Shown here one piece after another: positions 11,052 through 19,661 of a stretch of DNA of 64,000 nt (position 1 is its first letter; each line of letters begins with the position of its first letter). Below the pieces are notes generated by a model. It had not been told where the DNA came from. It was given only the letters and a program-made list of their open reading frames with translations, and searched no databases. Source of the stretch: Pseudomonas lini (lineage in GTDB: Bacteria > Pseudomonadota > Gammaproteobacteria > Pseudomonadales > Pseudomonadaceae). Made by a program: the position numbers and the translations under genes. The stretch spans positions 6,386,001 to 6,450,000 of the forward strand of contig NZ_OZ061318.1 of NCBI RefSeq assembly GCF_964063345.1, in the 5' to 3' direction.

Positions 11052-11404
11052 AGTAATCTCCGGGCGAACGAAGCCCTTCAGCGAAATCGCCGAAAGAAGC
11101 GTATTTTCAAAGGCTTAGCCGATAAGCCAAGAAGCCATCAATTGACTTTCCCGGCCATGACCGGCAGCGTGACGGCCCCTCGGGCTCGTCGAATGAAGGG
11201 AAGGTTATGCCCGTTTTTGTCAAAGGAACATGAAAAAGCGGTGGGCGAATCGTTTATCTGAAGCTCATACAGCCACTGTTCAGACTTGTGCCGTTTATCC
11301 CGTTTTTTAGCGTAAGAGCGCGACAGAAGTGCCGCGCTTTATATTAAGTAGATTTCATTGTTTAGTTGTTTTGTTGAACTTTATTCATTTTCAAGGCCGT
11401 TTCA
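11052..11404. other. Intergenic region between arnB and the recombinase gene
   Basis: About 350 bases with no credible gene. It must contain the leftward arn promoter and any rightward promoter for the recombinase. In P. aeruginosa arn is controlled by PmrA and PhoP. Here only isolated half-site-like hexamers are visible (ATTAAG near 11343, TGTTTA near 11360); no convincing tandem PmrA or PhoP box was found. The part from about 11330 to 11395 is clearly AT-richer than the surrounding genes. Confidence 0.4.
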
Positions 11405-12343
11405 TTGATTGACTTACCTGCTACTGAATCCATCGTTTCAAAAGCCAACCCGTTGACCCTGTACCTGGCGCGTCTGGCGCCGTCCAGCCAGTTGACCATG
11501 CGTTATGTGTTGCAGGACGCCGCTGACCGTCTGGACTTCGAAGACATGAACATCGAAGAGATTCCCTGGCATCAACTGCAGCCCGAGGATGTCGTTGCAC
11601 TGGTGGCGACCTTGCGCGAAGACGGTTACGCGCCAAATACCTCGTCGCTGTACGTTAACGCGGTGCGCGGGGTGATGAACGAAGCGTGGCGCATGAGCCT
11701 GATCAGTCAGGAACATCTGCTGAAAATGCGCTCGGTCAAAGGCATTGCCGGCACGCGACTGTCCCAGGGGCGCAACCTCAAGCGCACCTTGATTCGCGAC
11801 TTGATGGAGGTCTGCGCCGCCGATCCACGGCCGCAAGGGCTACGGGACGCGGCCATCATCGGGATTCTGTACGGGTCGGGGATGCGCAAATCGGAATCGG
11901 TGAATCTGGACCTGGCCCAGGTGGATTTCACCGAGCGCAGCCTGTGCGTCACCGCCAAGGGCAACAAACAGCTGATCAAGTACGCACCAGCCTGGGCCTT
12001 CGCCAAACTGGATGCGTGGCTGGAGTTGCGGCGTTCGCTTTTAAAGGAGGGCGAGACGGATGATCCGTTCCTGTTCAACCGCATCCGCCGTGGCAGTCAC
12101 ATCACCCGCGAGCGCATCACCAAGCATGCGATCTACTACATTGCCCGGCAACGCGGCGCACAGGTCGGGGTGAAAATCATGCCGCACGATTTCCGGCGGT
12201 CGTTCATTACCCGAGTGATTGAAGAACACGACCTGTCGATCGCGCAGAAACTGGCCCATCACAGCAACATCCAGACCACGGCCAATTACGATGTGCGCGA
12301 CGACAACGAACGCCGTCGGGCGGTTGATCGCTTCGACCTTTGA
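11405..12343 (+). CDS. Tyrosine site-specific recombinase (phage-integrase family)
   Basis: 312 residues. An N-terminal SAM-like core-binding domain is followed by a catalytic domain with all main residues visible: Arg in GSGMRKSES, the beta-hairpin Lys region VTAKGNKQ, HxxR in MPHDFRRSF, a second His in KLAHHSNIQ and the nucleophile Tyr in TTANYDVRDD. A TTG start at 11405 is preferred because AAGG lies eight bases upstream; the frame has no ATG nearby. It is XerC/D-sized, but neither att-like direct repeats nor phage genes were found next to it. It ends ten bases before the convergent ABC ATPase gene. Confidence 0.85.
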   Translation: MIDLPATESIVSKANPLTLYLARLAPSSQLTMRYVLQDAADRLDFEDMNIEEIPWHQLQPEDVVALVATLREDGYAPNTSSLYVNAVRGVMNEAWRMSLISQEHLLKMRSVKGIAGTRLSQGRNLKRTLIRDLMEVCAADPRPQGLRDAAIIGILYGSGMRKSESVNLDLAQVDFTERSLCVTAKGNKQLIKYAPAWAFAKLDAWLELRRSLLKEGETDDPFLFNRIRRGSHITRERITKHAIYYIARQRGAQVGVKIMPHDFRRSFITRVIEEHDLSIAQKLAHHSNIQTTANYDVRDDNERRRAVDRFDL

Positions 12344-12352
12344 CGGCGGGTT

Positions 12353-13108
12353 TCAGACGATATCGTCGATCAGAATGTGGCTTTGGGCACGGCTGCATTT
12401 CTCGATTCGCGCTTCGACCTTGTAGACCTCGCGCAGCATCTGCTCAGTGATCACTTCATCGCTGGGCCCGCTGCCATGGCTGGTGCCGTTGGCGATGACC
12501 AGCACCTGATCGGCAAAGCGCAGTGCCTGATTCAGGTCGTGGATCGCGATGAACACGATCACCTCGCGTTTGCGCGCCAGTGCGCGCATGAAGTTCAGCA
12601 CTTGCACTTGCCGATGCATGTCGAGGGCGCTAGTCGGTTCGTCCATCAGCAAGACTTCCGGTTCGCGCACCAGGGTTTGCGCAATCGACACCAGTTGTTG
12701 CTGGCCGCCGCTGAGTTCGCCGAGGTTGCGAAAGGACAGCTCGGTGATCCCCAGCGCGCCGAGGATTTCGTCCACCAGTTTCAACTCGTCGTCGTGCACG
12801 ACCCATCCCGGCGTCAGCTGTTTGCGTGCCAGCAGTACTGATTCGTAAACCGTCAGGCGGGCGCTGGCATTCAGGCCTTGAGGCATGTAGCTGATGCCTT
12901 GTGAACCTTTTTTCGAGTCTTGCAGAATGACTTGGCCTGGCCCATCGATCAGCCCCGCCATGCGTTTGAACAGGGTCGACTTGCCCGCCGCGTTGGGCCC
13001 GACCACGGCGACCACTTGGCCGCCGGTGAAGGTCGCGGTGGTCACGCCGCAAATGATCTCGCGCTGGCCGTAGCGGGCGCCGAGGTTCTCAAGCTGGATC
13101 TTCACCAT
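12353..13108 (-). CDS. Iron-siderophore ABC transporter ATP-binding protein
   Basis: 251 residues with Walker A GPNAAGKST, signature LSGGQQQLVS, Walker B VLLMDEPTSALD and the H-loop IAIHDLN; FecE/FepC type. The ATG at 13108 is chosen because it overlaps the permease stop by 7 bases and begins the conserved MVKIQLENLGARYGQ; the longer open frame runs back into the permease gene. It energises import through the permease encoded upstream. It is the last gene of the siderophore unit. Confidence 0.92.
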   Translation of the reverse strand: MVKIQLENLGARYGQREIICGVTTATFTGGQVVAVVGPNAAGKSTLFKRMAGLIDGPGQVILQDSKKGSQGISYMPQGLNASARLTVYESVLLARKQLTPGWVVHDDELKLVDEILGALGITELSFRNLGELSGGQQQLVSIAQTLVREPEVLLMDEPTSALDMHRQVQVLNFMRALARKREVIVFIAIHDLNQALRFADQVLVIANGTSHGSGPSDEVITEQMLREVYKVEARIEKCSRAQSHILIDDIV

Positions 13109-14163
13109 GAGTTTTTCTTCCCGCTGAGAATCAGAGATATGAAGAACGGCACGCCGATCAGCGAAGTGACCACGCCGATGGGAAATATCGCGCCCGGAAT
13201 CAGGGTTTTGCTGACCACTGAACTGGCGGACAGAATCAGCGAGCCGGTCAGCAGCGAGGCGGGTAAAAAGCACCGCTGATCTTCGCCGATCAGCATCCGC
13301 GCAATGTGCGGCCCGACCAGCCCGATAAAGCCGATGGTGCCGACAAACGCCACCGGAAACGAGGCGAGCAGGCTGACCATGATCAACGTCTGAAAGCGCA
13401 GGCTGCGTACGTTGATCCCGAAACTCGCGGCCTTGTCATCGCCCAGGCGCAGGGCGGTCAAAGCCCAGGCACGTTTGGCGAAAATCGGCAGGGTGATCAA
13501 AATCACCAGGCAGATCACCCCGAGTTTTGGCCAGGTGGCTTTGGTCAAACTGCCCATGGTCCAGAACACCACCGCCGCGACGGCTTGTTCGGTGGCAAAA
13601 AACTGCACCAGCGCCAACAGCGCATTAAAGGTGAACACCAGCGCAATGCCGAGCAGCACGATGGTTTCTGCAGTCACGCCACGGCGCATGCTCAGGAAGT
13701 GGATCAGCAGCGCGGACAGCATCGCCATGATGAAGGCATTCACTGGCACCATGTACTGCGCCGCCAACGGAAACAGCGCCACGCCGAAGGCCAGGCCCAT
13801 GGCCGCGCCAAAACTGGCGGCGGCGGAAATACCGAGGGTGAAAGGGCTGGCGAGGGGGTTGTTGAGGATGGTCTGCATCTGCGCGCCGGCCAGCGATAAC
13901 GCGGCGCCGACCGCCACCGCCATCAGCGCCACCGGCAGACGGATTTCCCACATCACCACCCGCACTTGCGCCGACGCGGTGTCCGGTGAAAACAGCGCAT
14001 TGAGTACTTCGCTCAAACTGTAACTGGCGGGGCCGAGGGCCAGATCCAGCAAAACGCTGCACACCAGCAACACCACCAGCGCCGTGAGGATCAGCCGTTT
14101 GCGCAGCACCAGTTGACGATACGTGTCGCGCTGTACGATCTGCGCTTCGCCCAAGGAGCTCAT
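13102..14163 (-). CDS. Iron-siderophore ABC transporter permease (FecCD family)
   Basis: 353 residues with about ten hydrophobic helices. Typical FecCD motifs are LAGAQMQTILNNPLASPFTLGIS and FVGTIGFIGLVGPHIARML (the loop that contacts the ATPase). It is one polypeptide, so a homodimer is expected. It overlaps the binding-protein gene by an ATGA junction and the ATPase by 7 bases. Confidence 0.93.
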   Translation of the reverse strand: MSSLGEAQIVQRDTYRQLVLRKRLILTALVVLLVCSVLLDLALGPASYSLSEVLNALFSPDTASAQVRVVMWEIRLPVALMAVAVGAALSLAGAQMQTILNNPLASPFTLGISAAASFGAAMGLAFGVALFPLAAQYMVPVNAFIMAMLSALLIHFLSMRRGVTAETIVLLGIALVFTFNALLALVQFFATEQAVAAVVFWTMGSLTKATWPKLGVICLVILITLPIFAKRAWALTALRLGDDKAASFGINVRSLRFQTLIMVSLLASFPVAFVGTIGFIGLVGPHIARMLIGEDQRCFLPASLLTGSLILSASSVVSKTLIPGAIFPIGVVTSLIGVPFFISLILSGKKNSW

Positions 14164-15344
14164 TGACGGCTCTCCTTCAGGCTGACGAAGTAACCCGACT
14201 CGTACGGTACCGGCAGGAATCGCTCATGCAGTTCGCGAAACGAGGCGTCGGGATCGAGGTCGGCAAACAGTGTCGGGTGAAACCATTTGGCGAGTTGCTG
14301 GATGGCCACGAATTGGTAAGGGCTGTTGTAGAACTGGTGCCAGATCGCATGAAACGCCTGGGTGTCCTGAGCCTTGATCCCGGCATAGGCCGGGCGCTGG
14401 GTGTACCAGGCCAGTTTGCGTCGGGCCTCTGTGAGGTCGGCGCCCGGGCCGACGCCGACCCAACGCCCGCTGGGCGCAAAGGTTTCCCAGTTGGCGCTGG
14501 TCACGACCACTTGATCCGGGTTGGCGACAATCACCTGTTCAGGGTTCAACTGGCCAAAGGTGCTCGCAATGATGCCTTTGGCGATGTTGTTGCCGCCGGC
14601 CATCTCGACGAAACGACCGAAGTTCTCATTGCCGAAACTCAGGCAGCAGTCGTCGGTGTAACCGCCGATACGCTCGATGAACACGTTGGGGCGCGGCGCT
14701 TGACTGGCCTCGATGACGTCGGTGACGCGGCGGATCTGCTGGTTGCGAAAATCAATGAACGCCTCGGCGCGCGCTTCCTTGCCGAACAGCTTGCCGAACA
14801 GGCGCATGGTCGGTTCGGTGTTGGCCATCGGGTTGTTGCGAAAATCGACATAGATCACCGGAATGCCCAAGGCGTCGAGTTTCTCGATGTAGCGGGCGTC
14901 TTCGGTGGCGTGTTGGGCTTCGATGTTGAGGATAATCACGTCCGGTTGCTGGGAGATTGCTTGCTCGATGTCGAACGTGCCTTCTTCAAAGCCGCCGAAG
15001 GTGGGGATCTTGGCGATGTCGGGGAATTTGCGCAGGTAGGCGCCGTAGGTGTCCGGGTCGGACTGGATCAAATCCTTGCGCCAACCGACGATGCGCTCGA
15101 TAGGATTCTGCGTATCCAGTGCGGCGACCAGGTACAGCTGACGACCTTCACCGAGAATCACTCGTCTGACCGGCAGGTGAACCTTGACCTTGCGTCCCAG
15201 CAAGTCTGTCACCGTAACTGCAGCAGGGTCCTGAACGGCGGCAACCGCGTTGCGCGTTGCCAGTGAAAAAAACAACGCCACGCCCAGCAGTCCGGCCAAT
15301 AGCAGGGCAACGAAGGCGTGGCTGTGTCGATGAACAGATGCCAT
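14160..15344 (-). CDS. Periplasmic iron-siderophore binding protein
   Basis: 394 residues. An N-terminal signal segment (basic head, hydrophobic run, then ATRNAVAA) leads into a periplasmic-binding-protein fold of the FhuD/BtuF type (PF01497). Visible parts are VTVTDLLGRKVKVHLPVRRVI at the domain start, ISQQPDVIILNIEA, and IPVIYVDFRNNPMANTEPT. It hands the ferric ligand from the periplasm to the FecCD permease. Proteins of this branch are longer than FhuD. The substrate cannot be told from sequence alone. Confidence 0.88.
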   Translation of the reverse strand: MASVHRHSHAFVALLLAGLLGVALFFSLATRNAVAAVQDPAAVTVTDLLGRKVKVHLPVRRVILGEGRQLYLVAALDTQNPIERIVGWRKDLIQSDPDTYGAYLRKFPDIAKIPTFGGFEEGTFDIEQAISQQPDVIILNIEAQHATEDARYIEKLDALGIPVIYVDFRNNPMANTEPTMRLFGKLFGKEARAEAFIDFRNQQIRRVTDVIEASQAPRPNVFIERIGGYTDDCCLSFGNENFGRFVEMAGGNNIAKGIIASTFGQLNPEQVIVANPDQVVVTSANWETFAPSGRWVGVGPGADLTEARRKLAWYTQRPAYAGIKAQDTQAFHAIWHQFYNSPYQFVAIQQLAKWFHPTLFADLDPDASFRELHERFLPVPYESGYFVSLKESRQ

Positions 15345-15407
15345 GGTTGAAGCCTTTACAGGGTCAACCCGAGCAGCGGCTCAGGCCACTGCTCGGACTG
15401 AACATTT

Positions 15408-17840
15408 TCAGAAATCGACGGTGGCCGACAGTTGCAGGGTGCGCGGCGAACCTTGGGAGAACGCGCCGTAAGACGCGACACCGGACCAGTACTCACGATC
15501 GAAAACGTTCTGCACCGTCGCCCGGAACGTGGTCGGGCGTTCAGCGATGCGGGTGGCGTAACGCGCGCCGACATCGAAGCGGGTCCATGGATCGAGTTCC
15601 TGGGTGTTGGCCTGGTTCACGTATTGGCTGCCGGTGTAGATCGCGCCGCTGGTCAGCGTCAAACCTTCGACCCACGGGGTGTCCCATTCGGCCCAGAGGT
15701 TGGCCTGAACCTCGGGTACGCCCACCGGTTTGTTGCCACGATTGGCGGCAGTGCCGGTTTTGGTCAGTTCGGCGTCGAGCAGGGTCACGCCACCGAGCAG
15801 CCGCGTGCCCTGGGCGATTTCACCGAACACGTTCAACTCCACGCCACGGTTGCGTTGCTCGCCTTGCACCGAGAACACGCCGTTGGCCAGTTCGCCGCTG
15901 GGCTTCTTGATCTGGAACAGGGCGAGTGTGGAGGTGAAGGTGCCGTAATCGACCTTGACCCCGACTTCCTGTTGGCGGGAGATATAAGGCGCGAAAATTT
16001 CACCCGAGTTCGAGGCCGTAGCCGGTGCGATGTCGCCCTTGCTCAAGCCTTCGATGTAGTTGTAGTAGAACGAAACGTGATCCCAGGGTTTGACCACCAC
16101 CCCGAACAGCGGCGTGGTTTCGCTTTCATCGTATGAGGTGGTGACCACACCGGCGGTGTTGTAATTATCGGACTGGATGTTCTGCTTGCGCAGGCCGAGG
16201 GTGACCTGCAAGCGTTCGTCCATCACCGAAAGGGTGTCGGCCAGGGCCACGCCGGACAGTTCGGTCTCGGAGACTTTCAGCGCATCGGGGCTGGCAATCG
16301 ACGGTTTCGCACGGTCGACCGGGTGATACATGTTCGACAGAACCGCCGGCCCGGAGTTGATGCCCCTGGACAACTCGTCACGGTAACGGGTGACTTGCAC
16401 GGTGGTGCTGTGGCTGATCGGGCCGGTGTCGAAGCGCAGGCGGGCACCGGCATCGACGGTGTAGCGCTCGACTTCGAATTTGTAATAGCCGGGAACCGAT
16501 CGCGTATCGCCAGCGCTGTTGAGGATAGTCGGGGTCTGGTCGGACATTCGCGCGACATCCGACTTGCCGCCGCCAGCGTGGGCGAACACGGTCAGGGCGT
16601 CGTTGAGGTCGTACTCGGCACCGAGCAAGGCCGATTTGTCACGGGTTTCGGACCAACCCCAGTCCTGGCTGACGTTGGTCCGGCCATTGGCTGCGGACGG
16701 AATGTCCACGCCGGAAGCAATGAGGAACGGCCGTGACGCTCCGTCGAATTCTTCCTTCTGGCTGATCAGGTCCAAGGTGGTGCGCAGTCGCTCACCCTGA
16801 TAATCCAGCGAGATCGAACCGATATCGACGTCACGGGATTGATCGTCGATGGCGGTGTCGCCTTGCTGGGTGCTGCCGTTGATGCGCACGCCGAACTGGC
16901 GTTCCTCACCGAAGCGCCGACTGACGTCGACGTGCCCGCCGATCTGCGAGTCCATGGCATAGCTGGCGGTGAACCGGGTCAGGTCTTCATCGAGAGAACG
17001 CTTGGGCACCACGTTGATTACGCCACCGACGCCGCTATTGGGTGACATGCCGTAGAGCAGGGCGCCAGGCCCTTTAATCACTTCGATGCGTTCGGCGTAC
17101 TCGGTGAACACCCGATAGTTGGGGGCTACGCCGTACACGCTGTCAAACGCCAACTCACCGAGGTTGCCTTCACCCACCGGGAAGCCGCGGATGAAGAACG
17201 AGTCGACGATGCCACCGGTCTGGCCTGTGGAGCGCACCGAAGAGTCACGCTCCAGCACATCGGCCACGGTGACTGCCTGCTGATCCTTCATCAGTGCCGA
17301 GGTGTAGTTGCTGACGCTGAAGGGCGCGTCCATCACATCCTTGTTGCCCAGCATGCCGAGGCGCCCACCACGAGCGACCTGACCGCCTGGATAAGCCGGT
17401 GGCAGGCCGTTGGTGCGAGCGTCGATGCCGTTGACCGTGGTTTCGTCAAGGGTCAAACCGCCGGCACTGTCGGCCGGGCGCGGTGCGAGGGTGTAGCTGC
17501 CGTCATTGCGCAATACGATTTCCAGGCCACTGCCGGCCAGCAATCGGCTGAGCGCTTCCTGCTTCGAGTAAGTGCCCGACAGGCCCGGGCTGGTCAGGCC
17601 TTCGGTCATCGAGGGTTGAAACGACAGGGCAATGCCGGCGTCCACGGCAAATCTCGACAACGTTGCACCCAATGGCCCCGGCGCGATGTTGTAGGCGCGG
17701 GGGGCGGCGGCATCCTGTTGTACCGGCGCGGCGGCCGAGGCAAACGGGCTGGCGGCACCGGTCAGGGCAAGGCTTAGCAATGCGCTACGGACAGCCAGTT
17801 TCAATGAGCGATCCGAACACTGAGGGCGTGCAACGAACAT
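15408..17840 (-). CDS. TonB-dependent siderophore receptor with N-terminal signalling (STN) domain
   Basis: 810 residues. A signal peptide ends near ASPFASAAA. An STN domain at about residues 50-117 (NIAPGPLGATLSRFAVDAG) marks it as a transducer that talks to FecR. The plug starts near residue 155 (DAPFSVSNYTSALM) and the beta-barrel ends in the expected terminal Phe (LQLSATVDF). Organisation is like FpvA, FoxA and FiuA. It imports a ferric siderophore through the outer membrane. The fecI-fecR pair upstream suggests it is autoinduced by its ligand. Confidence 0.93.
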   Translation of the reverse strand: MFVARPQCSDRSLKLAVRSALLSLALTGAASPFASAAAPVQQDAAAPRAYNIAPGPLGATLSRFAVDAGIALSFQPSMTEGLTSPGLSGTYSKQEALSRLLAGSGLEIVLRNDGSYTLAPRPADSAGGLTLDETTVNGIDARTNGLPPAYPGGQVARGGRLGMLGNKDVMDAPFSVSNYTSALMKDQQAVTVADVLERDSSVRSTGQTGGIVDSFFIRGFPVGEGNLGELAFDSVYGVAPNYRVFTEYAERIEVIKGPGALLYGMSPNSGVGGVINVVPKRSLDEDLTRFTASYAMDSQIGGHVDVSRRFGEERQFGVRINGSTQQGDTAIDDQSRDVDIGSISLDYQGERLRTTLDLISQKEEFDGASRPFLIASGVDIPSAANGRTNVSQDWGWSETRDKSALLGAEYDLNDALTVFAHAGGGKSDVARMSDQTPTILNSAGDTRSVPGYYKFEVERYTVDAGARLRFDTGPISHSTTVQVTRYRDELSRGINSGPAVLSNMYHPVDRAKPSIASPDALKVSETELSGVALADTLSVMDERLQVTLGLRKQNIQSDNYNTAGVVTTSYDESETTPLFGVVVKPWDHVSFYYNYIEGLSKGDIAPATASNSGEIFAPYISRQQEVGVKVDYGTFTSTLALFQIKKPSGELANGVFSVQGEQRNRGVELNVFGEIAQGTRLLGGVTLLDAELTKTGTAANRGNKPVGVPEVQANLWAEWDTPWVEGLTLTSGAIYTGSQYVNQANTQELDPWTRFDVGARYATRIAERPTTFRATVQNVFDREYWSGVASYGAFSQGSPRTLQLSATVDF

Positions 17841-17918
17841 GGAGTGATGACCCTTTCGACGAGGTTGAGAAGTTCTTCCTTCCCTAGCCAGTCGAGATCA
17901 AAAAAAGTATCACCTGCG

Positions 17919-17936
17919 CCGCAATTTTTTTTGCGG
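17919..17936. promoter_or_regulatory. CCGCAA-N6-TTGCGG inverted repeat upstream of receptor gene
   Basis: A perfect 6-base inverted repeat with a T-only spacer, about 80 bases upstream of the receptor ATG. Read leftwards it could be an operator or part of the fecI-dependent promoter region. A terminator behind fecR is also possible, although no T-run follows on the minus strand. Confidence 0.3.
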
Positions 17937-17964
17937 TACGTTTTGTGTGCCCCCCCAGATTCCA

Positions 17965-18055
17965 TGTGGGAGCGGGCTTGCTCGCGATAACGATATGTCT
18001 GTTACATCAATATCGGATCTTCCGCCGTCATCGCGGGCAAGCCCGCTCCCACAGG
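17965..18055. repeat. REPIN-type palindrome
   Basis: Inverted TGTGGGAGCGGGCTTG and CAAGCCCGCTCCCACA arms flank about 40 bases of spacer, between fecR and the receptor gene. Confidence 0.85.
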
Positions 18056-18087
18056 TGTGTGTTTAGTCCTGAACAGGTGAGACAGGC

Positions 18088-19065
18088 TCAGGCGGGAGAA
18101 AGCGTGACCCAATAGCCGCTTAAATGCCCGGTGGCGATCACCGGGTACGTTTGCACGAGCATGTTCAGGGTGCGTTGCGTGTCGCTGATGGGAAAGGCCC
18201 CGGAAATGCGCAGATCGGCAATGGCCGGATCGCAGCGCACGAAGCCTTTGCGATAGCGCGCCAGTTCGGCGAGGAAGTCGGCCAGACGTACGTTGTCCGC
18301 CATCAACATGCCTTGAGCCCAGGCGCTGACGGCGCTGTCCACCGGGTTCAACCGGCCAAAGGCTTGCGCGGAAAAATCGGTGCGTTGCCCCGCATTGACG
18401 ATCAATGGGGCGACGTGACTGTCACGGGGCAACTCGACTCTGACTGCACCGTCCAGCACGGCAAGGTGGGTGCGGGTCTGCCATTCGCGAACGGTAAACC
18501 GTGTGCCTAAGGCCTGCATGCGCCCCTGACGAGTGCTGACCAAAAAAGGTCTGGCCTGGGGCAATACATCCGGCGCGGTTTGCACCAGAATTTCGCCTTC
18601 GCGCAAGTTGATCAGTCGCTGGTTAGCATCGAACAGCACGTCGATGGCGGTATCGGTATTCAGGGTGATGTGCGAACCGTCGGCCAAGGTCATTTCACGA
18701 CGTTGGCCCACGGCAGTCCGGTAGTCGGCCGTCCATTGCTGTGATTCCACCAGTTTCCAGCTGCCCCAGCCGGCGGGCAATACCGCGAGGATGGTCGCCA
18801 GTTTTGCCAGAGCGGTGCGTCGTTCAGGGTTGCTCGGCCGATCCAGCGCCGACATCGCCAGCGACGGCGGCAGCCCGCCGAGCTTGCTTTGCAGCAATTG
18901 CGCACGAGCCCAGGCGCGATGCCGCTCGGGGCTGCTGACGCGCCAGCATTCCCATTCGGCTCGCTGGGTTTCATTGAAGTCACTTTCGTTCAGACGCATC
19001 AGCCATTCGGCGGCTTCTTCAATAATTCGCGGGTCGATTTGCGCGTCACTGTGGCGAGTCGACAT
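18088..19065 (-). CDS. FecR-type anti-sigma factor / sigma regulator
   Basis: 325 residues. The N-terminal cytoplasmic DUF4880 region (EEAAEWLMRLNESDFNETQR) is followed by one membrane helix around residues 85-105 and a periplasmic FecR domain (MTLADGSHITLNTDTAIDV, INLREGEILVQT). It senses the STN domain of the ligand-loaded receptor and controls the adjacent ECF sigma factor. It starts two bases after the sigma gene stop. Confidence 0.92.
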   Translation of the reverse strand: MSTRHSDAQIDPRIIEEAAEWLMRLNESDFNETQRAEWECWRVSSPERHRAWARAQLLQSKLGGLPPSLAMSALDRPSNPERRTALAKLATILAVLPAGWGSWKLVESQQWTADYRTAVGQRREMTLADGSHITLNTDTAIDVLFDANQRLINLREGEILVQTAPDVLPQARPFLVSTRQGRMQALGTRFTVREWQTRTHLAVLDGAVRVELPRDSHVAPLIVNAGQRTDFSAQAFGRLNPVDSAVSAWAQGMLMADNVRLADFLAELARYRKGFVRCDPAIADLRISGAFPISDTQRTLNMLVQTYPVIATGHLSGYWVTLSPA

Positions 19066-19581
19066 TCATTCCACCAGCATCAGGCATTGTACGAAGGCCT
19101 GCTTCATGTAGCGCTTGACGGTAATCAGCGAGACGCCCAGTTGCGTGGCGATCTCCTCGTATTTCAGCCCGCCGATCTGCGACAGCAAGAACGTACGCTT
19201 CACCAGCGGCGACAGGGAGTCGAGCATCGCGTCTATTTCGTGCAGGGTTTCCAGCACCATGAAACGCAGTTCGGGGGAGGGCACCTCAGGCGCGGGCAGC
19301 AACGCCAAGGCATCCAGGTAGGCGCGTTCGAGCGCCTTGCGCTGATACCAATTGACCAGAATGCCCTTGGCCACGCAGCTCAGGTAAGCCCGAGGCTGCT
19401 CAATGACCGCGACGCGGGAAGCGAGTATGCGAGTGAAGGTGTCCTGTGCAAGATCAGCCGCATCCATGGCGTTGCCCAGTTTTTTGCGCAGCGTGGCGTA
19501 CAGCCAGCCGTGATGGCCGCTGTACAGGGCCTCGATCATGCGCAGATGATTGTTGTGGGTCGCGGGCAGGGTATCGCTCAT
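19066..19581 (-). CDS. FecI-type ECF sigma factor
   Basis: 171 residues with sigma region 2 (HHGWLYATLRKKLGNAMDAADLAQDTFTRIL) and region 4 (LSQIGGLKYEEIATQLGVSLITVKRYMK). It belongs to the iron-starvation ECF group and should direct transcription of the receptor operon when FecR signals. Region 4 has the helix-turn-helix in the expected place. Confidence 0.93.
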   Translation of the reverse strand: MSDTLPATHNNHLRMIEALYSGHHGWLYATLRKKLGNAMDAADLAQDTFTRILASRVAVIEQPRAYLSCVAKGILVNWYQRKALERAYLDALALLPAPEVPSPELRFMVLETLHEIDAMLDSLSPLVKRTFLLSQIGGLKYEEIATQLGVSLITVKRYMKQAFVQCLMLVE

Positions 19582-19601
19582 GGATGATAATTTTTAGCGA
19601 T

Positions 19602-19616
19602 TGAGAAGTATTCCCA
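19602..19616. promoter_or_regulatory. Candidate Fur box upstream of fecI-type gene
   Basis: TGAGAAGTATTCCCA fits the 7-1-7 Fur pattern TGATAAT-N-ATTATCA at about ten of fourteen positions, 20-35 bases upstream of the sigma-factor ATG. The position suits iron repression of the regulator pair. Confidence 0.4.
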
Positions 19617-19661
19617 ATCCTAGTTGACTGTGACCCTGCGGCGCAAGAGGGGTCTGCTGGA

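Noticed and set aside
11340..11366. Possible PmrA or PhoP box upstream of the arn operon
   Set aside because: Only single half-sites were visible and not the paired arrangement, so it was not listed as a feature.
11405..12343. Recombinase taken as the edge of a prophage or integrative element
   Set aside because: Neighbouring genes are ordinary core and iron-uptake genes; no phage genes, tRNA or att direct repeats were found.
17965..18055. REP palindromes considered as a CRISPR-like or att site
   Set aside because: They are single inverted pairs with the Pseudomonas REP core and lack regular spacers or cas genes.
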